From Myotis daubentonii (taxonomy: Eukaryota; Chordata; Mammalia; Chiroptera; Vespertilionidae), in contig NC_081844.1 in assembly GCF_963259705.1 (NCBI RefSeq), forward strand, positions 40,799,341 through 40,863,340: a stretch of DNA of 64,000 nucleotides, read 5' to 3'. Both the position numbers and the translations under genes were made by a program. A model generated the notes under the pieces. That model saw only the letters and a list, made by a program, of their open reading frames with translations, ran no database searches and was not told the DNA's origin. This document shows positions 35,515 through 46,929 of the stretch, piece by piece; position 1 is the stretch's first letter, and every line of letters starts with the position of its first letter.

Positions 35515-35723
35515 GCCCTGACTGGTTATCTCAGTGGTTAGGGCATCAGCTCAAGGATCTAGGGGTTTCGAGTTCAATTCCCTGTCAATGACACATACTT
35601 CAGTTGCAGGATCTATCCCTGCACTTGGGTTGGGGTGCGTGCAGGAGGCAACCAATCCAGGTGTCTCCCTCACCTTGATGTTGCTCTCTCTCTCCCCTTC
35701 TCCATTGATCTCTAAAAAAAAAG
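35515..35723 (+). mobile_element. tRNA-derived SINE
   Basis: 'gccctgactggttatctcag', B box 'cgagttcaattccc', body 'gtgcaggaggcaaccaat', ending in a run of nine A. L1 3' sequence follows without a gap. Confidence 0.88.
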
Positions 35724-35858
35724 GACTTGGAGGCATGCATATAAGCCTAACCAATGGACAGACAACAGGAGGGTGAGGACATGAGTGGGGTGTAGGGAGG
35801 CAATGGGGGGATAAGGACACATATGTAATACCTTAATCAATAAAGAAATTTTAAAAAA
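35724..35858 (+). mobile_element. L1 3' UTR tail attached to SINE
   Basis: 'tataagcctaaccaatggac', 'ggataaggacacatatgtaa' and 'tcaataaagaaatttt' are the last about 135 bp of the bat L1 3' UTR. Confidence 0.82.
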
Positions 35859-37414
35859 TCAATGGAGAAAATATCCTTAGGTGAGGATTTAAAAAAAGGG
35901 TTTATCATCTCTGCCAATTCTGAGAGTTGAAGAGAATTTTACTGTTTTTCTGTGGCTGAAAAAAGATCTTTAAAATTAATAATAAATTAACTGAACAAAA
36001 TGAGATACACACAGAATATGTGATATATGTGCTGCAGATATTAAGATAACAGAATTGGGAATTAGGGTATAATAATCAACACATCTCCTTAAAATAGATT
36101 TTACTAACTAGCTTAGAAATGCACAGAACAGCATTCTTTTGGGCTTGTCTAACCAATCCTATCATAAAGTAAAAAAAAAGCCTTAACCCCCATGTCTTTC
36201 TTATATATAATCTTTCTTGATGCTATCATTATTTGGTTGTTAAACTCCAACCTAACATTTTATTTGAGTCTCCAAATTCTAATCCATTCTTCTTCCATCT
36301 ATTGAATAACAGAACTTTTTCTATCTATAGTTTGAGAATTGGCTTCAGCTCAAGTCATGGGGTTGCTTCTTCTAATTGTAGTCCATTATTACTACTGGCA
36401 ATTGGTTTGGGAACAATAGGCAACCCAACTTTGTCTAATTTCCTGGGAAACGAGTTTGCTAGAAATGTTTTTAGAATGTGCAAAGAACTGTGAAGGTTCT
36501 GAGATTTTATTCTACTTGCAATTTAAAAGTTAGCCTGCCACAGTGTTTTTTTAGATGCTGCCAAAGATATGAAGAGCTACTAGGTCTATTCCTCTTGCAC
36601 CCTAATCCCCATCAGGGAAATGAGGGGCACTCTGGTGAATGCCACACACATAGTGGGTCTAGTGATCAATGTCACAGATGAGAAGTGCTAATTTGAGGAA
36701 ATACCAAATCTTATAAAGGACCATCCTCAATCCTGCACTATCTTTGCCCTGGTGGGTGGGAAATACTATATGTGTTACGCTGATCAGGAGACAAATCATT
36801 CCTCTGCTCAAGAAGACAGTCTCTATCCACCAAGGCTGTTTGCTATACAAACAACATTAAAAAATAACCTTCAACAACAACAAAATAACAGTTAATTCAT
36901 TTTCTAAGAAAATGTATAAAACATAAGAGATTCACAGAAAGTTATCTTTCAACAGATATTTACTCATTACTATTCAAGGGAATGGGCAGTTGCATCCTGC
37001 CATGGGATTTCATCAAAGGCTCATACAGTCCTGCAGACTCCTGGAAGTCACCTCATATTAATGAGGCCAACCAAAATGAAGTAGATAGACGCTATTGATC
37101 ACAGAATAAGAGGATAAAAATAAGTCCTTGCTTACACTGTTGAACCATTGTATCCACCAATCCTGAAGCCCACCTTTCATTTGTCTTTCAACAATATAAA
37201 TAATAAATTACCTATTATCTAAACCAATTTGATTAAGTCACGTCAAAAAGAATCCTCACTGATAGACTCTGACAACTAAATTTATTGTTTCCTCTCATCA
37301 TTTCCCAAGGGAATCCCTATACCCACACATAATACCTTAGGAATGGGTTTGAAAAAGACAGGGATATGGTGGGACTATAAAATTAATCATTATTTTTATG
37401 CCCTCTGCTGTCTT
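35859..37414. other. No feature recognised (1.6 kb)
   Basis: The longest frame is 86 codons (36233-36493) with no domain. The 36500-36800 stretch is less AT-rich but I cannot assign it. Confidence 0.45.
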
Positions 37415-37990
37415 TTCTTAAAATATATTTTTTATTGATTTAGATATTACATATGTATCCTTATCCCCACGTTATTCCCTACCACCCCGCTCATGCCCTC
37501 ACCCTCCCCCCATTGTCCGTGTCCATTGGTTAGGCCTATATGCTTGCATATAAGTCCTTTGGTTGATCTCTGCCCCTTACCCCCACTCTCCCCTACCTTC
37601 CCTCCAAGGCCCGACAGTCCAATCAATGCCTCTCCATCTCTGGATCAGTCCTTGTTCATCAGTTTATGTTCATTATATTCCACAAATGAGTGGGATCACG
37701 TGGTATTTATCCTCCAACTGCCTTATTTCACTTAGCATAATACTCTCCAGTTCCATCCACGCTGTGGCAAATGGTAAGAGTTCCTTCTTTTTTACAGCAG
37801 CATAGTATTCCATTGTGTAGATGTACCACAGTTTTCTAGTCCATTCATCTGTTGATGGGCACTTAGGCTGTTTCCAAATCTTAGCTATGGTAAATTGTGC
37901 TGCTATGAACATAGGGATGCATATATCCCTTCTGATTGGTGTTTCTGGTTTCTTGGGATATATTCCTAGAAGTGGGATCACTGGTGCCTT
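37415..37990 (-). mobile_element. L1 3' end, 5'-truncated
   Basis: Antisense 3' UTR ('ttgattgatttagatattac'-like start, 'tgtccgtgtccattggttag') followed by the ORF2 C-terminus. The right edge is at about 37990 within 'tcactggtgccttttt'. Confidence 0.88.
37673..37981 (-). pseudogene. L1 ORF2 C-terminal fragment, 102 codons
   Basis: Begins 'MIPLLGIYPKKPETPIRRDI' and contains 'KIWKQPKCPSTDEWTRKLWY' and 'AAVKKKELLPFATAWMELES', the L1 ORF2p extreme C-terminus. It is uninterrupted to its stop, so this truncated copy is fairly young. No reverse transcriptase or endonuclease domain remains. Confidence 0.88.
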
Positions 37991-38804
37991 TTTAAGTTTG
38001 AAAATAAAAAGTTAGAAAAAATAGAAAAATAATTTGGGGTCTTTCTAAAGATAGCCTAATTTTGTTTGATAAATATTTATGGATTGAATAAAGTTAATTT
38101 TTAGACTATTCTTATATACATATTTTGAGTGTCACGAAACAAACTAAAACATATCTATTAAATGAATATTAGATATTAAAACACTAGATATTATAACAAA
38201 TCAGATTGCCATGTATCAATAAGAATCAATAAAATGGACAAGTCTTTTAGTGTGAACACTTAGGAAGTCAGATATCAATTTCCCAAAGGCCTTGAGCATA
38301 TTTTCTTTGAATTTTCTATAGTCTTCTTTAATGTACTTATAGAACATGTAGTATTGAAAGAATTAGAAAAGGCCTAATGATAGGATTATTTTTATAAATT
38401 AATGATAACTATATTTTTGTGAAAATCTAATATACAAATATGTAGTTTGTCACAATACTATTTTGGAATTAAATATAAGACACTTCAGAAATATATTTAT
38501 ACAAATCAACAGGTATAATAGCTTTGTGAGACTTGCTTTTCTTCACTTTTCTCACCATGAAAATGGTTGATCTAGTCTATTGAGTAGATATTCTCATAGG
38601 AGATAGACCATTCGGTCTATGCAAACATCGCTGGTTATCATTTCCAGTACATTGCCATTGGGAACTATTTAAATGATCTATTTTGTGAAGAATTATCAGT
38701 TCTTTGTGGATGAATTAAAACTGTGTCTTTGGATATAAGAAATTCTGAGTCCATTTGATACAGTGGTTCCCTGGATACATCTGAAGAACACAAAACTCAA
38801 GCAA
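37991..38804. other. No feature recognised
   Basis: AT-rich, with no open frames listed. Confidence 0.5.
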
Positions 38805-39010
38805 GCATTTATTTAATGCCCACGATGCATTTGTCAGGCACTCTTCAAAGAACTATTACTTTTAGTCCTTAAACAATATTGTAAGTTAAGTCCTGCTTTT
38901 CTCATTAATAGATGAGGAAACCAAGGCTCAGAGCCAAATGCCACAAAGCTAATAAGTCACAGTTCCAGGTTAAGCCTTTTTGCTCTGAAGTCTATTCATT
39001 TCCTATTACA
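38805..39010 (-). mobile_element. MIR SINE fossil
   Basis: Antisense MIR: 'tcaggcactcttcaaagaac', 'agatgaggaaaccaaggctc', 'gctaataagtcacagttcca'. Confidence 0.7.
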
Positions 39011-39208
39011 CCAACTAATACTTCAATAGAAATCAATTTTAAAAAACTCAGCATCAAGCTCTTTTTAGCACTAATGTAGTAATTTATATAACTTAATGGC
39101 ATACTCATGATGATTTCAAAGGGTACTCTTAAGGTCTCCCAAGTGAATTATGAGTCATTTGATAAAAATAGAAACAATTTCTTCATGATTGCAATATAGC
39201 ATACTTAG

Positions 39209-39228
39209 TGTGTGTGTGTGTGTGTGTA

Positions 39229-39283
<55 letters not shown>

Positions 39284-39331
39284 GAGAGAAAGGAAGGAAG
39301 GAAGGAAGGAAGGAAGGAAGGAAGGAAGGAA

Positions 39332-39401
<70 letters not shown>
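39209..39401. repeat. Compound microsatellite (TG)n(AG)n(GGAA)n(GAAA)n
   Basis: Four motifs follow one another: TG to about 39234, AG to about 39289, GGAA to about 39334, then GAAA to 39401. From 39235 on it is almost pure purine on the plus strand. Confidence 0.98.
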
Positions 39402-39801
39402 ATTTTACTATTCTTCTTGGGTATTATTGAAATATAAAAATATTTATGTCTAGTTCAGGATATAAAATTATATCTATTTTATTCTTTCTATACGCAATGA
39501 AACTACATAGGTAAACTAAGTGAATAGCTAGAGAATATGTCACTTAATCAAAGAAGAAAAGTAAACACTTCTCATCCATTTTAATAATGTGCTACCTGTG
39601 TGCAAGCAGAGACACAATTTGGGGGACTAAAATATTAATGTAAAAAAAAACACAAAAAAAATCTGATAAAGTTCCTTATAAAGGAGTTAGAAAATTAACA
39701 CAAGTCATTTCTTTTATCTAAATGTAGTAGTAGTAACCTGTTTCCTAAGGAAAATTCTAGTAATGTTCTAACATGAATTTTTGTCATTTATTATTAACCA
39801 A
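39402..39801. other. No feature recognised
   Basis: AT-rich spacer between microsatellite and Helitron. Confidence 0.5.
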
Positions 39802-40529
39802 CTAGAGGCCCAGTGCATGAAAATTCATGCACTGGAGTGGGGGTTCCCTCAGCCTGGCCTGCCCCCTCTCACAGTCCAGGAGCCCTCAGGGGCGGGAGAT
39901 GACCCAGTGATCAGAGGAAGGTGACGCCCCATCACACCTCTGCTGCTGCCACTGCCGGCAGCACAAGCCTCGGCTGGCCCTGGTTACCTGAGCCTCGGGT
40001 GGCCCTGGGCGGCTGGGCAGCCGGAATCCCAGGCTTGCCTGCACCTCAGGCCAGCCCTGGGTGACTGGGGGGCTGAGGGGCCTGGACACCACCATCTTGT
40101 GGCTGTGGGTGTCACCATCTTTGAGGGCATGACAGTCAATTAGCATATTCCCTCCTTATTGGCTGTGGATGCCACCATCTTTAAGGGTGGGACAACAATT
40201 AGCATATTCCCTCCTTATTGGTTGTGGGCACCGCCATCTTTGAGGGTGGGACAGTCAATTAGCATATTCCCTCCTTATTGGCTGCGGGCGCTGCCATCTT
40301 TGAGGGTGGGGAAGTCAATTAGCATATTCCATCCTTATTGGCTGTGGGCGCCGCCATATTTGAGGGTGGGACAGTCAATTAGCATGTTCCCTTCTTATTG
40401 GCTGTGGGTGCTGCCATCTCTGTGGGTGGGGAAGTCAATTAGCATATTCCCTCCTTATTGGCTGTGGGTGCCGCCATCTTTGCGACAGTATGAGGGTCAA
40501 TTAGCATAGTCCCTCTTTATTAGATAGGA
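39802..40529 (-). mobile_element. HeliBat-type Helitron, 0.73 kb, with 60-bp array
   Basis: CTAG and a tgcatgaaaattcatgca hairpin at the left. The minus strand begins TCCTATCTAATAAAGAGGG at 40529. The expected flanking T is C, a probable mutation. About half the element is a tandem array of its own 5' subterminal sequence. The 116-codon frame inside is this repeat translated. Confidence 0.93.
40133..40512. repeat. 59-60-bp tandem array, about 6 copies
   Basis: Units share 'caattagcatattccctcct', 'tattggctgtgggcgccgcc' and 'atctttgagggtggg'. Spacing is 59 bp once and then 60 bp each time. The element's own 5' end carries the same 'caattagcata' motif. Confidence 0.96.
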
Positions 40530-40562
40530 CGGTAGAGAAGCTAGATACAATCACTCTATAAT

Positions 40563-40625
40563 AAAATTCAGTTGTTGAAGTGTAGTTAGTAGCTGCTACT
40601 AACTACACTTCAACAACTGAGTTTT
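40563..40625. repeat. 63-bp near-perfect palindrome
   Basis: 26 bp of perfect pairing around a single T (40594), then one mismatch (40567/40621) and four more pairs. The inner arms read gttgttgaagtgtagttagt and its complement. It begins 33 bp past the Helitron's 5' end. Confidence 0.97.
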
Positions 40626-42323
40626 TATTAAATTTTAACTTCAAAGTAGTATACTGGTTAAATAATGATTTAAACAATATAAATACATTTCTTCCCTATT
40701 AGACAAAAACAAATTTCTCAGCCCACAGCTATGTGTTGAGTCCGTGTTTGTTAATTCTGAATAGCCTGACTACTTCTCTCCTTTCTCTAGTACTTATTCC
40801 CAAACAATAAAGGTGGGGAATAGAAATTTCATTTCAACTTCAGGAATCTAGATAATATGTGGATTCTAGAAGTTTCTAAATGACAGCATTAAAATTTTAT
40901 CTGGGAATTATCACATCTACAACTCTCCTGGAAGGTGTAAAAAATGCATAAGAAACTTTATGATCAATTAGCTCTATGGAGAATATTAACTTAGATGTGG
41001 ATAGTAAAAGAAAGAAAAGATTCAACTTGGTTTTCCAATAACAAAAATGACCACATTATTTTATCTGCTTTTTTTTTTAGAATATTTAAGTTCTTATTTT
41101 ACAAATATTTCATCTACCAAGTTAACTTGCTATAAATATTTATTTTTATTTGTCCCATAAATACACTGAATACACTCTGTATAACCTTTCTAGTTTACTG
41201 CATGCTATATTAATTCCTTTAAGAGTTTCGTAGCTGCTACTTTAAAACAAAAATCAATCCATCTCTTATTTAATACATCTTTGATTTCTATATCATCTGT
41301 ATTAACTATATTGAACTTTATCTCAACCATAATTTTTATGCTAAACTGTATATCTAAGAGAAACAAACAGACAGAGAAACAAAGTGAGACAAGAGCAAGA
41401 ACACTAATGTAAAAAACATAATATATTACAAGGTTCTGGTTAGAACAACAGAAAATTGGAAGATAGAAATGTATGCAAGAGATAGAACAACAAGAAAATA
41501 CCCATTTCTAATCTGTAATCACTGGAAAAACACTTGGAAAAATGTTTGGAATTGCTCAAAACCTTTGGCTTTTTTTCCCCCCACCACTATAATCAAGTTC
41601 ATTATTCTGATGTCACTAATACATCTGGAGGTGCTCAGGGCCATTGAACAAAATGTTCTGCCTTCCCGCTTCTATCCAAACAGAAATTCCTACCTGCTCA
41701 TTTCTTCCCCCTTTCTGGGAGAAAGTCCACTATGGGCCATTCACCCAAATAAACCTCTTTATGTGTTTAGTTATTTTTTTGACATTTGAATTGCATACTG
41801 TATAGGGCTAAAATTCTTAGCATTATGGTTATGTATTTTGCACCTGGACACAAATTCATCCCTAAAATCACTCCATGGTCTAGCCAAAATGGAAGGCTTA
41901 TAACCTAAACATAATTGTCACTTTTAAAAATGTTTTAACTCATCACTCCTTCTGTTCCTTCCACGTTTCCTTTCCCTTATCTCCACCATATAATCACACT
42001 AATGTGGTATGTTCTTCTTCAAATGCTAGCACCTGTATTTAAGTATCTCATTTGTCTCCGTTTTAATTATTTTTTTATTACTTTGCAAATCAAGGACAGT
42101 TTGCACTCTCTCGGGGAATGGGAATCTTTCTGCGTTGCATGTTCCATGTCTGCTGTGTATCTTTCTCCAGACACGTTTCCTAAAAAGCAAGCACTCTCCT
42201 GCCTTACAAAGAGCCCTCGTCAGCACAGGCAAGTATATCATGATGGTTAGAAAACTTAGTTGCCGTATTGTTATGAAATATATCTACTAGTATGTGAAGT
42301 CTTTCAAATAAAATATGAATGTG
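40626..42323. other. No feature recognised (1.7 kb)
   Basis: The longest frame is 106 codons (41469-41789) with no domain. No repeat I can name. Confidence 0.45.
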
Positions 42324-42515
42324 GCCCAGCCGGCATGGGCATTGACCTCTGAACCAGGAGGTCACAGTTCCATTCCTGGTCAGGGCATGTGCCAGGGTTG
42401 TGTGCTAATCCCCTGTGGGAGCGTGCAGGAGGCAACCAATCAATGATCCTCTCCCATCATGGTGTTTCTATCTCTCTCTCCCTCTCTCTTCCTCTCTGAA
42501 ATAAATATATTGAAA
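42324..42515 (+). mobile_element. tRNA-derived SINE, older VES subfamily
   Basis: 'gcccagccggcatggg' head with the A box damaged, B box 'cagttccattcctgg', 'gtgcaggaggcaaccaatca', paired 'aatgatcctctcccatcat'. Confidence 0.85.
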
Positions 42516-42600
42516 TCAATATATATCAATATATATTGAAATTTCTCTCTCTCTGTATATATATGTGTGTGTGTGTGTCTCTCTGTGTGTGTGTGTGTGC
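42516..42600. repeat. Low-complexity AT palindromes and (TG)n
   Basis: 'tcaatatatatcaatatata' followed by CT, TA and TG runs. Confidence 0.9.
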
Positions 42601-42604
42601 ATAT

Positions 42605-43508
42605 AGTAAAATACATTGTGACCTGCAAAATCCAGTGCAAATGAAGTATAAAATAAAGATGATACAATCAAAAGATCACCAAAAATTATACAAATTTTAC
42701 AATACAAACTATTCTGCTCTAAATATCTAGGATGTTTGGAACTATATTTTGAAAAAATAATCCAGGTTTTCCTTAACTTCCTTGAAACTCTTTATGGCAG
42801 CAAGAATAATAGAGTCTGCATTGGTGTGTAAGGTGAGCACGTGAATACCAATGAGCTCTCTACAAGGAGTACAGTCCAAAAATACATGCCTTGCTGAACT
42901 ATAGATATGTACTAGGCTAGAGCATATATATTTTCATATTTCCTTGGAAGATGTTTTTGAAAGAGCCTAATAATAGTAGCTAATATTTGCATAGCACTTT
43001 GCAGTTTACAGAACACTAACACAGTAATTATAAGAAGAATGAAAACTCAATCATTTGGAAATCTATAAATATTCTCAGCAATTTTGCCAAGTACTTGAAC
43101 AGAGTTTAATTTTGGGGACATGTAAGTGAACATAGAAATACTCAATTCATCTATTTCATAAGGTTCTGAGGATCAAATAAAAAAGAACTATCATAACAAT
43201 AGTTAGATAATAATCCGTATCTATATTTGTTTCTAGCTTAGTAGTATACTTAAAAAGTAATTAATAAAATATATTAAAATTTTTATTTAAAAACCATAGT
43301 TTTCAATTTGAAATGTATTAAAAGTTTTTATATTCTGGATAATTAACAGTTTATAAAATTAGTAAAATACATTACAATGATGAAAATTTTAATTAATTTC
43401 TATTAATTAATTTTAAGTATTATTTCTTTTGAATTGTAAGTGATCATTAGTCTTAGAAGTATTTTTTATTAAATTGTATAAACATAATTTTAGAAATAGA
43501 TTACTCAA
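42605..43508. other. Mostly no feature; possible MIR remnant
   Basis: Only 42968-43040 ('tagctaatatttgcatagca') hints at an antisense MIR. The rest is AT-rich. Confidence 0.4.
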
Positions 43509-43522
43509 TTGACTTCATTTTT

Positions 43523-43734
43523 AAAAAAATATATTTTATTGATTTTAGAAAGGGAGAGGGAGAGAGAGATAGAAACATCAATGATGAGAGAGAATCATTG
43601 GTTGACTGCCTCCTGCACACCCCCTACTGGGGATCGAGCCCACAACCCAGGCATGTGCCCTTGGCCAGAATCGAACCTGGGAACCTTCAGTCCACAGGCC
43701 GACGCTCTGTCCATTGAGCCAAACCAGCTAGGGC
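43523..43734 (-). mobile_element. VES-type SINE
   Basis: Antisense copy with a 14-bp TSD ttgacttcattttt at 43509-43522 and 43735-43748. The head is well preserved. Confidence 0.94.
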
Positions 43735-43748
43735 TTGACTTCATTTTT

Positions 43749-44137
43749 TTCCCCTTTATTGCATCTCATAGCTTCAAGTGGTCTGTTTTTTGTTTGAGAC
43801 AGAAATTCAAAAGCAATGAAGGTGAGTGAAAATATCTTTGTATTTCTAAAGAGTAGGTACTTATTCTGATTTGAAGTTATTCCTTGGCCATATGTTTATC
43901 ATCTTGTTTTATGCCCCAGAATTCCCTGTTTATTCTTCAACATCACTGAATCCTGCCATAGATGTCCATTTCTTGAAGTTCCTTACTCTGAAATGAATAA
44001 TGTTAAATCCCTGAAGTGATGTCAATGTACAATTTATCTCTAATAATTATTACTAATAGATCAGGTATACATATATGGTTTTAGTAATTGAAAGATAAAA
44101 TTATTCCTATATTTTCTAATTTATACCCTACATACTT

Positions 44138-44168
<31 letters not shown>

Positions 44169-44274
44169 TGTTGCCATTTGTCAAAGATTGGGTAATTTCT
44201 GAAAATGAACAATTTCCACTGAGGATTACATTTCTGAATTTATAGCTACAGATGGCTTGCAACAAAACATGTCA
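43749..44274. other. Unique DNA with (TG)n
   Basis: Contains a pure GT tract at 44141-44168 and nothing else recognised. Confidence 0.6.
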
Positions 44275-44282
44275 ACTTAGAA

Positions 44283-44507
44283 TAGCGGTTCTCAACCTGT
44301 GGGTCATGACCCCTTTGGGGGTTGAATGACCCTTTCACAGGGGGCGCCTAAGACCATCGGAAAAAACACATATATAATTACATATTGTTTTTGTGATTAA
44401 TCACTATGCTTTAATTATGTTCAATTTGTAACAATGAAATTGGGGGTCACCACAACATGAAGAACTGTATTAAAGGGTCCCGGCATTAGGAAGGTTGAGA
44501 ACCACTG
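44283..44507 (-). mobile_element. SPIN-type hAT, internally deleted
   Basis: Antisense SPIN with left end tagcggttctcaacc and right end ggttgagaaccactg. The TSD is acttagaa/acctagaa (7 of 8) at 44275-44282 and 44508-44515. Compared with 10574-10884 about 85 bp are missing between 'gttacaaattg' and the 'ccccaa' segment. Confidence 0.93.
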
Positions 44508-44515
44508 ACCTAGAA

Positions 44516-46390
44516 GATTCTGCCTGATTGATTTACAAAGTTTAATGTGAAAACACCTTCTTTTATATAATATGTAAATAATAACTAAATGTCTATTTTT
44601 TTAATACATTTACAACAACTAATCTGTCAAATTGATGAGAACTTGCAGTAAAACAAATAACTTGTTTACTTTGAAGAAAACCATTTTTAAGAATAGAAAT
44701 TGCATTTTAAGATTGTTAAATATCACTTGCATGTTTCATGAGAATTGCGTACAACATAGATTACTTTTATTTACCAAGTATATACCGAGTACAATGAAGT
44801 CAAACCTTGATTGAGTGCATTACTTACATTTAAATGGTGTAGTATAAGAATGATGAGAAGAACTCCAAGACAAAATAAGTAAACTATAGTTGGTATGCAT
44901 TCCCAAAATGCGGCACCCAGAATGTAAAAATCTAATAAATTTTAACGAGCTTAATTGCATTTGAAACTAGAAAGGAAAGAATAATTTCTAAAAAAAAAGG
45001 GGGTTTAAGGCATTTATCAAAATTTATATAATGCTACAATTTAATTTGCATAGATCTAAATAAGCCTGTGATTTATATAATAGCTGTGATGCTAGTAAAA
45101 TCAGACCTTTTTGCTGCTAGCTCACCGGGGCAGGGCCGGAAATGGACATAAAATTTTCATCAGGATATTCCCACAGGGAATGATTTCTGTGGCTCTGTGC
45201 TGATTACCACACATGCCTTCTAAATGGCTCAGCTACTTTATTCTCCATGGTCACTCACTGTTGTATTGCACAGAATATTATATTCAACATTGATTATCTT
45301 TAATGTGTTCTCAGATAGAGAATTTTATCTAGTGCCAGCAGAACTAAAAGTCATGCTTAATTGTTCAACATAGCCTAATAATTTATTTTTGACATCTTCA
45401 TATTTACTAATTCTTTATGAAGGATTGTTGGTAGTATGAATAGCCAATCTATACTTGGTTAATTATTAGCCACTGCTTTTTAACATCTTAAATGAAAAGG
45501 AAAAGAGCCAGGAAAAGAGCTCGGAATGAGAGTGGAATCTGTGAAAGTGTCTATAGACACAAGATGTTTTCAAACTTCTCCCCCTGCCTCCTGATTATTA
45601 GAACCTTGACCTTTACACCCCCCACCCCCCCTTGCAGCTGTTTTCCTCTTTTTCTGTCCCACCTGGTGAATACTCATATTTGGAAGTTTCTCAGTGACAT
45701 TCTTAGAACAATGACACACCTTTATTTATGAATGCATGAATAAATGAGCAAGTGAATAAACAACCGCTACTTTATTAACCATTTCTTTGAGAAACAAACG
45801 CTGAATCGACGTTACTCTAACTGTTTTACTAATACCATAGCGGTTTCAGGCACCCTGTGAAGACTTATATTCCTGCTGCTACCCTCAGTTTTACTAATTC
45901 CATAGGCAATATTGATGTCCCTGTGGGCAATCTCAGCCCTTGGTCCCTCAGTTTTGTCATCTCCTTCAGCAAAGACTTCTCTCACTGGGTCACCAATGAA
46001 ATTTTACCACCTATCAGGGCTGATAATCACTCTTTCTTTCTTTGTTCCCTCTATCAAATTGGAAGAAGCAATATGAAAAAGCCCAGTTTCCACATCATCC
46101 CCGAATCTCTTTTTTTTTCCAGAAATTCAGGGATATTTGTCCATTGATTATTCATTCATTCTTTTGCATTTAAATATATCCTCCTGTATTGAATCCTCCC
46201 CATTAACCCAGTCTAAGATAGTTTAATTCTAGCACTGCTTGCTAGAAATAGATCCCTGGAATAGGACTGTGGCTTCCTAGAGGTATACCTTTTTCTAGCT
46301 TGCACGAAGGTGCCATATGGACTACTGCGGCCCTTATAGGTAACCAATAAATGACGGCTGGAATAAAGGATAAATATTTATGACAACCTT
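44516..46390. other. No feature recognised (1.9 kb)
   Basis: Frames of 79 and 96 codons (45492-45731, 45857-46147) show no domain. No repeat I can name. Confidence 0.45.
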
Positions 46391-46687
46391 AAAAATAACT
46401 GCATTCATATGTCTTTGGCCCTATGTATGTCTTCTTTCAAAAAGTGTCTATTTAGGTTCTTTGTCTATTTTTTGATTGGATTGTTTACCTTCCTTTTGTT
46501 AAGTTGTATGAGTTCCCTGTAAATGTTGGAGATTAAACCCTTATCAGAGATAACAATGGCAAATACATTCTCCCATGCAGTAGGCTCTCTTGTTATTTAG
46601 TTGATGGTTTCTTTTGCTGTGAAGAAGCTTTTTATTTTGATGTAGTCCCATTTGTTTATTTTCTCCTTAGTTTCCATTGCCCTAGGA

Positions 46688-46921
46688 CAGTGATGGCGAA
46701 CCTTTTGAGCTCAGTGTGTCAGCATTTTGAAAAACCCTAACTTAACTCTGGTGCTGTGTCTCATATAGAAATTTTTTGATATTTGCAACCATAGTAAAAC
46801 AAAGACTTATATTTTTGATATTATTTTATATATTTAAATGCCATTTAACAAAGAAAAATCAACCAAAAAAATGAGTTCGCGTGTCACGTCTGACACGTGT
46901 ATCATAGGTTCGCCGTCACTG
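46688..46921. mobile_element. Non-autonomous hAT MITE, 234 bp, nested in L1
   Basis: TIRs cagtgatggcgaacct / aggttcgccgtcactg and an exact 8-bp TSD ccctagga (46680-46687, 46922-46929). It interrupts the inverted L1 arm, so it is younger than the L1. Same family as 58259-58493. Confidence 0.95.
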
Positions 46922-46929
46922 CCCTAGGA

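Noticed and set aside
40563..40625. Palindrome as a microRNA precursor
   Set aside because: A 1-base centre leaves no realistic terminal loop, and the pairing is nearly perfect, unlike typical pre-miRNA hairpins. A small-RNA read pile-up would be needed.
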